From contig CAMVJU010000005.1 of the NCBI GenBank assembly GCA_947167935.1, positions 1 to 64,000 on the forward strand: DNA of 64,000 bases. Reading direction: 5' to 3'. How positions within the stretch are numbered: position 1 is the first letter of the stretch; each line of letters starts with the position of its first letter. Both the position numbers and the translations under genes were made by a program. Under the pieces are notes generated by a model. It did no database searches. It had not been told where the DNA came from and worked only from the letters and a program-made list of their open reading frames with translations. This DNA comes from an uncultured Prevotellaceae bacterium (lineage in GTDB: Bacteria > Bacteroidota > Bacteroidia > Bacteroidales > Bacteroidaceae). Shown here piece by piece: positions 38,431-47,086 of the stretch.

Positions 38431-41400
38431 TTAGAATCCAACCTCGATGTTCATAGTAACAGACTTTGCACGAGGTGTCTGGTCATAGTCCTTGGCGATG
38501 CCCCAGGCTCCTGCACCCTTCTCAGGCTCGATGCCGCTGTACTTGCTCCACAGGAAGAGGTTCTGTCCTGAGACACTCATCTGCAGTCTTCTCAGGCCCA
38601 GCTTCTTCAGCACGCTGCTCTTGAACTTGTAGCCCAGCTGAATGTAGCTCATACGTACAAAGGAACCGTCCTCCACATAGCGGTCGCTGCCCTGCCAGTT
38701 GTATCCTGTGTTGAACATGGCACGCGGCATGATGGTGACATCACCGTTCTTGCGCCAGCGCCAGTTCACGGCAGAGCTCTGGTTGTTCGCATTGTACATC
38801 TTCTCCAATTCCATCTTGGCGGCATTGACGATGCTGACGCCCTGACGATAGTTGAAACTTGTTCTCAGCCACCAGTCGTCATACTGGACGTTGAAGCCGA
38901 AACCGCCTTGCAGATGCGGGTTGGAGTTGCCAAGATAGACGATGTCGAGCGAGTTGATCTGTCCGTCGTGGTTGACGTCCTCATAGATGGCATCACCACC
39001 CTGGAAATCATACGTTGCTATACCGTCCTTGTAGTTGTATTTCAGGCGGATAGGAAGCCCTTGGGCATCCATCATCACCCTGCCCTGGTCGTCGATGGCG
39101 ACAGGCGCCGTCTTGCCGGAAGCCAGGAACTCGTTGTTGATGTAGTCGCGCAGCTGCTCGCCGTCCCATCCGTTACGCTGCTTGAGGTTGAGCAGGTATT
39201 CGTAGGTGTACTGGTAGACACCCTTGTAGCGCAGTCCGTAGATGGAGCCCAGAGGGTTACCCTTCTGAATGCGGTTGAGGTATTCTCCGCGGGCATCGCT
39301 GTTCCACTCTGAGTTGATACTCTCCAGCACGCTTTCGTCCATATCGACGATCTCGTTGAAGTTCTGCGAAATGTTGAAGTTGGCGCTGAGCTTGAACTTT
39401 CCAATCTTCAGGAACTGGTTGGCCTGGATGTTCAGCTCCCAACCCTTGTTGGTCATCTCACCCACATTGGCCGACGACAGCGAGGTGAAGCCTGTGTAGG
39501 ACGGGATGCGGACACCACCCATGAGCAGGTCTCTGGTGCGCTTGAAGTAGAAGTTGAAGTCGCCGGTAATGGTGCTCTTCAGGAATCCGAAGTTTCCACC
39601 AAGGTTATATTGCGTCGTCTGTTCCCTATTGAGGTTGTCGAGACGGAGACCTTCCAGGAAGGTGATGCTGTGTTTGTTCAGGGCATCGCCATAGATACCT
39701 TCGGCGTTATAGCGGGAGTATTGCAGGTACTCCTGGCCTGGGGTGCGTCCCACGATACCCCATGAGGCACGGAGGGAGAGCATCGACAGCCATTTCTTCG
39801 ACCAATCCATGAACTTCTCGTCGATGGTGTTCCATCGGAGGGAGATGCCAGGTGAGTAGCCCCACTTCTTGTTCTTGCCGAACTGGGTGGTACCGTCGGC
39901 ACGCAGCGAAACGGCAAAGCTATAGAGACCGCCTTTATAAGAGATGTGTCCTGAATAGGCTGCAGCCATAGAGCGTCCCTGGCCGTTGCTGGTGCTCATG
40001 TCTCTGATGGCAGTGTCAACGGTGGGCGATGTCGTTCCGTTAGGAGCATTATAGTTGGCCACGCTCTGCCTGTTGTTAGTGTTCGTGATCATTTCCCACT
40101 GCACCAGCATGGTGCTGAACCAGTCCCTGTTGTGGAACTTCGGAGTGAAGGTAAGCGTGTGGCGCGTGGTGAATCCCAGTGAGTTGTAGTCGTAGTTGTC
40201 CGACTTGTTGTAGTTCGAGTCCGTCCATCCCTGTGTCGAGAGGGAACCTGGCCAGTATTTGACCTCGCTCAGCGAGAAGATGTCGAGATAGACCATACCC
40301 GTGTAGTTCAGCATGGTCTTTTGGTCATCCTTGCCCAGCAGGTAATAGTCAATCTTGAACTCAGGCGAGATGCGGTAGGTGCTCTCGTCCGACCAGGCCA
40401 GATTGGCAATGGCGACGGGGTTGCCCTGATCGCGCATGGAGCTGAGCTGTGGCGACGAGGTGCCTGCTACTGACGAGCCTGCGGCGTTGGAGGCGCCTGA
40501 CGGCAACATGATGTAGAACTCATCGGTGTTGTTGCCAAGGGCATCCTGACGGTAGACCGACATATTAGGCGACAGCACACGTGCACGTCCCAGGATATCG
40601 GTATAGTTGCGGTGGTTGGCCGTGTAGGTCAGCGGGAAGGTGGTGCGGAAGGTGATGCGGTCGCTGACGAAATAGTCGAGTGCCAGACGCGTGCTGAAGC
40701 GGTCGAGCTTCTGCTTGATGATCGTACCGTTCTGATGGTCATAGCCGGCAGAGACGCGGAAGTTGGCTTTCTCACCACCACCTGTGATGGTGAGGGTGTG
40801 ATACTGTGTCCAGCTGGTCTGCTGCACTTCCTTCGGCCATTCAGTATTGTTGTTCCAGTTCTCAAACTCGGCCCACGATTTGTTGTAGTTGATCTCGTTG
40901 ATATTGGTGGTGGCTGTGGCGCTCTGGGCAGGGTTGTAGTACATCTCCTTCAGCATCATGGTGTAGTCGTCACCATTCAGCATGTTGTAGCCCTTGGGCT
41001 GCCAGCTGGCCTGTACACGGAGCGAGTAGTCCACCTTGGCTGCGCCTCGTGCACCACGCTTGGTCTTGATCTGAATGACGCCGTTGGAGCCGCGGTTACC
41101 CCAGATGGCTGTAGCAGCAGCATCCTTGAGCACCTGAATTTCCTCGATATCGGCAGGGTTGACCGAGAGCAGCGCTGCGTAGGTTTCTTCGTTGGCGCTG
41201 GTGAAGTCGAAGGATGCATCAGGATTCTCGAAGATGTTGCCGTCGACGACGATGAGGGGCTCAGCGCTACCGTTGATGGTGGTGACACCACGCAAACGCA
41301 TGGAAGTGCCGGCGCCCAGGTTACCAGAGTTGGCCACGATGTCAAGACCTGCAATCTGTCCCTGCAGGGCCTCATCGGCTGTGGTGAAACCCAGACCTTC

Positions 41401-41829
41401 CACCTCACTCATGTTGAATGTCTGTGTGGCTACTGACACCTCACGCTCAGGGATGGCCAGACCACCCTGGCTGTAGCGGCGCTTGGCAGTGACGGTGACG
41501 GGCTGGATAACGTTTTCATCTTGCAGTCTGATGTTGAACTTCGTCTTGGTGCCGATGGTCAGCACCTGAGTCTTGCAGCCTACGTAGGAAATCTTCAGCT
41601 TGTTCTTCGTGTTCTTCACCGTCATGGAGAAGTTACCATTCAGGTCGGTCTGCGTGTAGGATACGTTACGGTTGTTGGCATCCACCTCGACCACGTTACA
41701 GAGCATCACAGGACCGGATGAGTCGGAGATGGTACCTGATATACGCGCCTCCTGGGCGGTGCTAAAGGCTGTATACCCGATAGTGAACATCAGGCAAAGC
41801 AGCAGTCTTTTGCTTATCTTGTTTCTCAT
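38431..41829 (-). CDS. SusC/RagA-family TonB-dependent receptor (pair 1)
   Basis: SGTISDSSGPVMLCNVVEVDANN; EPLIVVDGNIFENPD; EIQVLKDAAATAIWGNRGSNGVIQIKTKRG. Confidence 0.95.
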   Translation of the reverse strand: MRNKISKRLLLCLMFTIGYTAFSTAQEARISGTISDSSGPVMLCNVVEVDANNRNVSYTQTDLNGNFSMTVKNTKNKLKISYVGCKTQVLTIGTKTKFNIRLQDENVIQPVTVTAKRRYSQGGLAIPEREVSVATQTFNMSEVEGLGFTTADEALQGQIAGLDIVANSGNLGAGTSMRLRGVTTINGSAEPLIVVDGNIFENPDASFDFTSANEETYAALLSVNPADIEEIQVLKDAAATAIWGNRGSNGVIQIKTKRGARGAAKVDYSLRVQASWQPKGYNMLNGDDYTMMLKEMYYNPAQSATATTNINEINYNKSWAEFENWNNNTEWPKEVQQTSWTQYHTLTITGGGEKANFRVSAGYDHQNGTIIKQKLDRFSTRLALDYFVSDRITFRTTFPLTYTANHRNYTDILGRARVLSPNMSVYRQDALGNNTDEFYIMLPSGASNAAGSSVAGTSSPQLSSMRDQGNPVAIANLAWSDESTYRISPEFKIDYYLLGKDDQKTMLNYTGMVYLDIFSLSEVKYWPGSLSTQGWTDSNYNKSDNYDYNSLGFTTRHTLTFTPKFHNRDWFSTMLVQWEMITNTNNRQSVANYNAPNGTTSPTVDTAIRDMSTSNGQGRSMAAAYSGHISYKGGLYSFAVSLRADGTTQFGKNKKWGYSPGISLRWNTIDEKFMDWSKKWLSMLSLRASWGIVGRTPGQEYLQYSRYNAEGIYGDALNKHSITFLEGLRLDNLNREQTTQYNLGGNFGFLKSTITGDFNFYFKRTRDLLMGGVRIPSYTGFTSLSSANVGEMTNKGWELNIQANQFLKIGKFKLSANFNISQNFNEIVDMDESVLESINSEWNSDARGEYLNRIQKGNPLGSIYGLRYKGVYQYTYEYLLNLKQRNGWDGEQLRDYINNEFLASGKTAPVAIDDQGRVMMDAQGLPIRLKYNYKDGIATYDFQGGDAIYEDVNHDGQINSLDIVYLGNSNPHLQGGFGFNVQYDDWWLRTSFNYRQGVSIVNAAKMELEKMYNANNQSSAVNWRWRKNGDVTIMPRAMFNTGYNWQGSDRYVEDGSFVRMSYIQLGYKFKSSVLKKLGLRRLQMSVSGQNLFLWSKYSGIEPEKGAGAWGIAKDYDQTPRAKSVTMNIEVGF

Positions 41830-41834
41830 AGCTT

Positions 41835-44800
41835 TCAGTTTGTATAGCGTTTATACAGTCTTTCTTCAAATAGCTTGCGATAGGCCTTTAGCCTTGCAGG
41901 AGCGTTCTCGCCAGTCCACAAGTCGTCGTAGCGTCGTGAGCCTTCGTTGGGGCTCAGCGGGGTGGAGACCTGATGCACTACGGCAAATGACGACGTTGAG
42001 AGGATGCATCTCTGGTTACGTCCTGAGCCTGAGGTGGTGATCACGTAGTCGCGAGTCATCTGGTTGGTCAGGTTCGAGGGGTTGTTGGCATCGACGGTGA
42101 TGGTCTGTCCGTTGGCATCAGTCACGTTGATGCGTCCGTTGCCGCCTGCAACAGTCACGCGCTGTCGGATACCCAGCGTGTCAGCGCAGGCCGTGGGGAA
42201 CTCGCCTCCCTCCACAACAACATCGGCAAAGATGGAGTTGTCCTGGAAGTGGTAGCGCACGAAGGCGTTGATGGCTTCCACCATAGCCAGGGCTCTGTCA
42301 CGGTCTTGCTGCAGCTCGTAGATTTCACGATCTGAGAGCACGCCGATGCTCATCAGTCTTTCCCAGATGGAATGGAACACCTTGCTGGAGCCTGTGCCTG
42401 TGGAGGCAGGCTGCCTGTCAACGCCTTCCTGGAACTCCAGGTACTTCGGATACCACTTGTCGAAGAGCACCTTGATGTCGTTCCATGTAGGCAGTCCGCG
42501 CTGGTAGGCGATGGCCATAGCGGCATCGTCAGGAGCATAGACGGTGTAGTTATAGGAGTTGAAATAGTTGACATTTTCAGTCAAACCGCCTTTGCTTGCA
42601 AACGGATGGTAGGACAGGCGCGTCTCCTTGTTTGTCGTTTCCATCTTCTGGATGAACTTGTCGTTGGCAAACTCCATGAGGCTGTCCATGTTCACGTCGT
42701 TGCACAAGGAGTAGAACTCCCTGAAGCGGGTGCTGTCCTGCAGCACGTTGAGCACTGAGCGATGGGGTGGCTCGATGACGCGGTCGATGGCGTAGGCCTT
42801 ACCGTTGGCCTGGTTGTAGGTCTGCGTGATGTTCGACACGGGCCTGACGCCTTCAATCTGTGAGCCGCTGAGCACACGGTTGCCGTCGAACATCACAGCT
42901 CCGCCGTGCTTCGTCTTGTAGTATTTGTTGGTGCCCAGCGTCTCGCCGTCACCCAGCACGACGGTGTGATAGTTCAGGATGTCGATGAAGAGCTGGCGGA
43001 AGTCGTCCGTGCTCACCATGCCGAGGGAGTCGGCAGGCTCAGTACCCACGGTGCGAGTCTCAGGGTCGTACTTCCATCTGGAGCAGAACACGTAGGGGCT
43101 CTTGTTCTGATAGTAGAACTTCAGCGCACGCGGCTGTGCCGACTTCAGGTAGGCAGGATCCACATAATAGTTGGCGAAGGCATCGTCGGTGGGGATGAAG
43201 AATGCGTAGTTGGCGCTCATGGCCAGCAGGTAGGCGTAGTAGTTCTGCGCCAGGTTCAGAGGCGTACGGTTATAGTTACCGTCGTTCACGGCCTCGTTCA
43301 TGATGCGCATGTTGCTGTTCAGGGTGACAGGAGCCGATACGGCGATGAGCGAAGGCGGAGCAAACACCTTGTTGAGCATGTAGATAACGCCGTTGTTGGC
43401 TATTCTCACGTCATACATGCCGTTCTCGTTCTTGTTCAGTGCGTCGAGCGACAGGCCCATGGGGTCGTTGGCCTCGTCCATCACGCGTCCGAACTTCGAG
43501 GGCACGGTGCTGGTGAAGGAAGCCTGCATCAGGTTGTCCACGATTTGCAGCACGTTCTGCAAGGGGATGGAGTCGATGTTCTCAGGCAGGTTCTCCAGCG
43601 TGTTGGGCTTCTTTCCGAAAGCGTCGATGAGGAACGTTCCCTCGCCGCCAGGCAGGAAATAGTCCTGCATGGCCTTGTCGGTAGGAACGAACATGGCAGC
43701 GATGTCCTTCAGGGGGTCTTCGCCGGTGTTGCCAGAGCTGTAGTTGTTCCACCCCGGGTCGTAGGAGAGCATGTGGTTCAGCTCGTTGCCGTTGGGGTCT
43801 CTCATCTTCTGGGTGGTGTTCACGCCTTCCGAGCGCTGGCTCATATAACGCTTCTGGTAGATCTTCTCGGGATGGGGGATGCGCGACACGTCGATGCCGG
43901 CCTTCTCCTGCTCCTCATACCAGTCGTTGTAGCGCTTGGTGGTGGAAGCATCCTCATAGGGAGCGCTGAAGCGGTCGAGCATACGGCTGAAAAGGTTGCT
44001 CTCGCCGCTGGTACGAATCACCTCGGCCATGTTTCCGGGAGGCACCAGCACGTCCTGCATCTGGTGGATATATCCGTTCTTACAGGTGACGTCGGGGATA
44101 ATGATCTTGTTGCGGAAGATGTAGGCCGAGTGCTCCTGCTCGTCGTAGGCCGTACCCGTAATCACCTCGAAGTCGCTGTTCTCGCCCTTCGTGGTGATGT
44201 TGTTGTTGGTCATCTCCTCTTCGGTAAAATGCACCATCATCGGCTTGGTGGCGTCCATCACCATGTAGAGGCCGGTGTCGTAATACTTCTCCCAATAGCT
44301 GTTGTTCACGGGCATGGCGGCCTGGTTGGGCAGGAAGGTGATGGTGTCGATGACATCGGCACCCGTAGAGTGCTTCAATGCCTGTCCCTGTCTCACTGCC
44401 GTGCTACCGTCGCTGATGTTCGAGAGCATTTCTACCAGCATGGCGTTGTCGAGCATCGAGCCGTAGAGCAGCTGGCGCTTCATAGCGTCGGTGAGGTCTT
44501 CATAGCGCCTCACACCCCAGGTGTTGCTCTGGTAGAAGCGGCTGAAGGCCTCGTCATTGGCGGGGAAGACGGTTTTCGAACCAGTCTTGGCCAATGTCTC
44601 GGCATAGCCCAAGTCGTCGATGAGTCGCAGGTAGTTGCTGAATGTGCCTTGCAGCACATTTCCTGTGCCGGCCGTCAGGGCCTCAGGGTGCTTCATTGCC
44701 TCATAGATACTGTTGCCCAGCCACGACGGGTAGTTGCCCGGATCGTCGAGGTCGTAGTCATCAGTACAGGCCGTGAAGACACCGCACACAACAGACAGGC

Positions 44801-44849
44801 AGACGGCAATACTTGCCCTGCCGGCCTTTTCCAAAAAGCGGTGTATCAT
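41835..44849 (-). CDS. Large fasciclin (FAS1)-repeat lipoprotein
   Basis: VFTACTDDYDLDDPGNY lipobox; KTVFPANDEAFSRFY, MFVPTDKAMQDYF, FFIPTDDAFANYY, YTVYAPDDAAMAIAY repeats; start trimmed to ATG 44849. Confidence 0.85.
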   Translation of the reverse strand: MIHRFLEKAGRASIAVCLSVVCGVFTACTDDYDLDDPGNYPSWLGNSIYEAMKHPEALTAGTGNVLQGTFSNYLRLIDDLGYAETLAKTGSKTVFPANDEAFSRFYQSNTWGVRRYEDLTDAMKRQLLYGSMLDNAMLVEMLSNISDGSTAVRQGQALKHSTGADVIDTITFLPNQAAMPVNNSYWEKYYDTGLYMVMDATKPMMVHFTEEEMTNNNITTKGENSDFEVITGTAYDEQEHSAYIFRNKIIIPDVTCKNGYIHQMQDVLVPPGNMAEVIRTSGESNLFSRMLDRFSAPYEDASTTKRYNDWYEEQEKAGIDVSRIPHPEKIYQKRYMSQRSEGVNTTQKMRDPNGNELNHMLSYDPGWNNYSSGNTGEDPLKDIAAMFVPTDKAMQDYFLPGGEGTFLIDAFGKKPNTLENLPENIDSIPLQNVLQIVDNLMQASFTSTVPSKFGRVMDEANDPMGLSLDALNKNENGMYDVRIANNGVIYMLNKVFAPPSLIAVSAPVTLNSNMRIMNEAVNDGNYNRTPLNLAQNYYAYLLAMSANYAFFIPTDDAFANYYVDPAYLKSAQPRALKFYYQNKSPYVFCSRWKYDPETRTVGTEPADSLGMVSTDDFRQLFIDILNYHTVVLGDGETLGTNKYYKTKHGGAVMFDGNRVLSGSQIEGVRPVSNITQTYNQANGKAYAIDRVIEPPHRSVLNVLQDSTRFREFYSLCNDVNMDSLMEFANDKFIQKMETTNKETRLSYHPFASKGGLTENVNYFNSYNYTVYAPDDAAMAIAYQRGLPTWNDIKVLFDKWYPKYLEFQEGVDRQPASTGTGSSKVFHSIWERLMSIGVLSDREIYELQQDRDRALAMVEAINAFVRYHFQDNSIFADVVVEGGEFPTACADTLGIRQRVTVAGGNGRINVTDANGQTITVDANNPSNLTNQMTRDYVITTSGSGRNQRCILSTSSFAVVHQVSTPLSPNEGSRRYDDLWTGENAPARLKAYRKLFEERLYKRYTN

Positions 44850-44886
44850 ACTTCTTTTTTTAGGTTTTTTACATTTTTTGTGGTTG

Positions 44887-44984
44887 CAAAGGTACAATAT
44901 TTATTGAGAACGACCAAAAGAAATCAAACATTTTTAAAAAAAAGTCAAAAATATCCCGCCGCAATCTTATTTTCCGTACTTTTG
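44887..44984. promoter_or_regulatory. Divergent promoter region: SusCD/fasciclin operon (minus) and manA (plus)
   Basis: CAAAGGTA at 44887-44894 (minus) and TACTTTTG at 44977-44984 (plus). Confidence 0.6.
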
Positions 44985-45019
44985 CAGCGTTTTTCAAATC
45001 ACCTTTATATATATAAATA

Positions 45020-46018
45020 ATGTATAAGTTCCAACCATTACTAAAACAGACTATCTGGGGAGGTGACAGCATCATCCCCTTCAAACATCTTTCCCAGCAG
45101 CTCGACCACGTGGGCGAGAGCTGGGAACTGTCAGGCGTGGCAGGCAGCGAGACCGTGGTCAGCGAAGGCCCCTGTGCCGGCATGACCCTCAACGAACTGG
45201 TGCGCAGTCAGCGCGAGCACCTCATGGGCCGCGACAACTATGCCCGTTTCGGCGATGAGTTTCCCTTGCTCGTCAAGTTCATCGACGCCCATAACGACCT
45301 GTCCATACAGGTGCATCCCAACGACGAGGTGGCACATCGTCATGGTCATCCTCGTGGCAAGACCGAGATGTGGTACGTGATGGAATCACCCTCCTCTCAC
45401 CTCACACCTCACACCTCTCCCCCCTCCCCTCACCTCTACTGCGGACTGAAACAGCAGATCACTCCTGAGCAGTATGCCCAGATGGTGGCCGACAACACCA
45501 TCACAGAGGCGCTGGCTCGCTACGATGTCAGCGAGGGCGACGTATTCTTCATCCCTGCTGGACGCATCCACGCCATCGGAGCAGGCAGCTTCGTGGCAGA
45601 GATCCAGCAGACCTCCGACGTCACCTATCGCATCTACGACTACAACCGTCGCGATACCAACGGCAACCTGCGCCAGCTGCATACACGCGAGGCCGCCGAG
45701 GCCATCGACTACAACGTGCAGGACGACTACCGCACCCACTACCAGCCTGCGCCCAACACGCCGCAGCCCCTTGTCAGCTGTCCCTATTTCAATACTGCCG
45801 TCTACGACCTCACCGAGCCCATGCTCATCGACTATGCCGACCTCGACTCCTTCGTCATCCTCATCGGCCTGCGTGGCGAGGCCCGGCTCACCGTCACCGA
45901 TGCCACTTCCCCCTCCTCTGAGACTATCCTCCGTGCTGGCGAGACCCTTCTACTGCCTGCCACCACTCAGTCCGTCATGGTCGAGGGTCAGCTGAAGATG
46001 CTCGAAACCTACGTCTGA
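45020..46018 (+). CDS. manA: Type I mannose-6-phosphate isomerase
   Basis: FQPLLKQTIWGGD; FPLLVKFIDAHNDLSIQVHPND; GKTEMWYVME; GDVFFIPAGRIHAIGAG. Confidence 0.95.
   Translation: MYKFQPLLKQTIWGGDSIIPFKHLSQQLDHVGESWELSGVAGSETVVSEGPCAGMTLNELVRSQREHLMGRDNYARFGDEFPLLVKFIDAHNDLSIQVHPNDEVAHRHGHPRGKTEMWYVMESPSSHLTPHTSPPSPHLYCGLKQQITPEQYAQMVADNTITEALARYDVSEGDVFFIPAGRIHAIGAGSFVAEIQQTSDVTYRIYDYNRRDTNGNLRQLHTREAAEAIDYNVQDDYRTHYQPAPNTPQPLVSCPYFNTAVYDLTEPMLIDYADLDSFVILIGLRGEARLTVTDATSPSSETILRAGETLLLPATTQSVMVEGQLKMLETYV
45391..45436. repeat. Degenerate 7-bp tandem array inside manA
   Basis: ctcacctcacacctcacacctctcccccctcccctcacct; in frame as SPSSHLTPHTSPPSPH. Confidence 0.8.
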
Positions 46019-46147
46019 GCAGCGCGACAGCCTCATTTCCCCATCGCTGAAAAAATAGAGCCTGCAGAATCATTTCCGCAGGCTCCATTTCTGATTCCGC
46101 AGGCTCCAAAAATCTGTACGCAGCCGCTCCCCTACACATTGTCTTCG

Positions 46148-46377
46148 CTGAAGTTTCCCACTTTCCCACTTTCCCACTTTTGACATTTAACTTCCTGAGA
46201 TACCTATGAACAGAAATATTATTATAATATATAATATATATATTATATATTATAATAAATTATATATACTTATAATCTATTACTTTTCAATCGATAATTA
46301 CTTACACTTTTTAAGTCCGCTAATGGTGAAAAACCTAAATGTCAAAAGTGGGAAAGTGGGAAAGTGGGAAACTTCAG
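46148..46377. repeat. 230-bp element: perfect 42-bp inverted repeats built from (TCCCACT)n heptamers around an AT-rich core
   Basis: 46148-46189 ctgaagtttcccactttcccactttcccacttttgacattta is the exact reverse complement of 46336-46377; core has dense attata palindromes. Confidence 0.95.
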
Positions 46378-46483
46378 TTTTTTTCTGCGGCTCTTTAAAC
46401 TTTTTCGATGGCATGTCGTCAGAAAGAATAGTTGCAACACAAAAAACGATCATTCATAAACTCATAACAAAACGAAAACAACT

Positions 46484-47086
46484 ATGATGAAGAAAGCAAT
46501 GATGGCCCTTGTGGCCGCAGTAATGATGAGCGCCAACATGGTGGCCCAGACTGAAGAACAGGCTCAGATGCCGCAGCAACCTCAGATGCCCGCCTTTGAC
46601 AAGGCTGAGATGATCAAGCAGCGTACTGAGCAGATGGTGAAGGAGTTTGAGCTCACCGAGGAGCAGGCCGGCCAATTGCTGGCTCTGAATACTGAGTATT
46701 TCGACAAGATGCCCATGATGATGGGTCCTGGTATGCGCGACGGCCAGCGTCCGCAGCGTGGTGAGATGCGCCGTGGTCAGCGTGGTCCCCGTATGGAGAA
46801 TGGTGAGCCCCGTCCGCAGCAGTTTGACTCTTTGCGTCAGGGACGTATGCAGATGCCCGATTCTATGCGTCAGGGCCGTATGCCGCGTGGTCAGCGCCCA
46901 GGCTTTGGCGGTCGCGAAGACATGCGCAAGGTGATGGAAGAATACAACGAGGGTGTGAAGAAGATATTTACTGAGGACCAGTTCAAGAAGTATGAGGAGA
47001 GCATGAACAGTCGTCGTCAGATGATGCGTCGCGGCCCTGGCGGTATGCGTCCAGGAAACGCTCCACGTCGCCCTGAAGTTGAATAA
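46484..47086 (+). CDS. Secreted Gln/Met/Arg-rich protein (DUF4890/Spy-like)
   Basis: Signal peptide; FELTEEQAGQLLALNTEYFDKMP; DSLRQGRMQMPDSMRQGRMPRGQR repeat; KIFTEDQFKKYEE. Confidence 0.7.
   Translation: MMKKAMMALVAAVMMSANMVAQTEEQAQMPQQPQMPAFDKAEMIKQRTEQMVKEFELTEEQAGQLLALNTEYFDKMPMMMGPGMRDGQRPQRGEMRRGQRGPRMENGEPRPQQFDSLRQGRMQMPDSMRQGRMPRGQRPGFGGREDMRKVMEEYNEGVKKIFTEDQFKKYEESMNSRRQMMRRGPGGMRPGNAPRRPEVE

Noticed and set aside
42906-45020. 704-aa plus-strand ORF
   Set aside because: Antisense to the fasciclin lipoprotein; His/Val/Gly-rich shadow translation; runs into the manA promoter region.
46148-46377. Simple bidirectional terminator interpretation of the 42-bp inverted repeat
   Set aside because: Loop of about 146 bp and arms of 42 bp are far larger than intrinsic terminators; kept as an unexplained element instead.
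46206-46487. 93-aa ORF MNRNIIIIYNIYIIYYNK...
   Set aside because: Composition reflects the AT-rich core of the inverted-repeat element; extends through the repeat arm; not credible as a gene.
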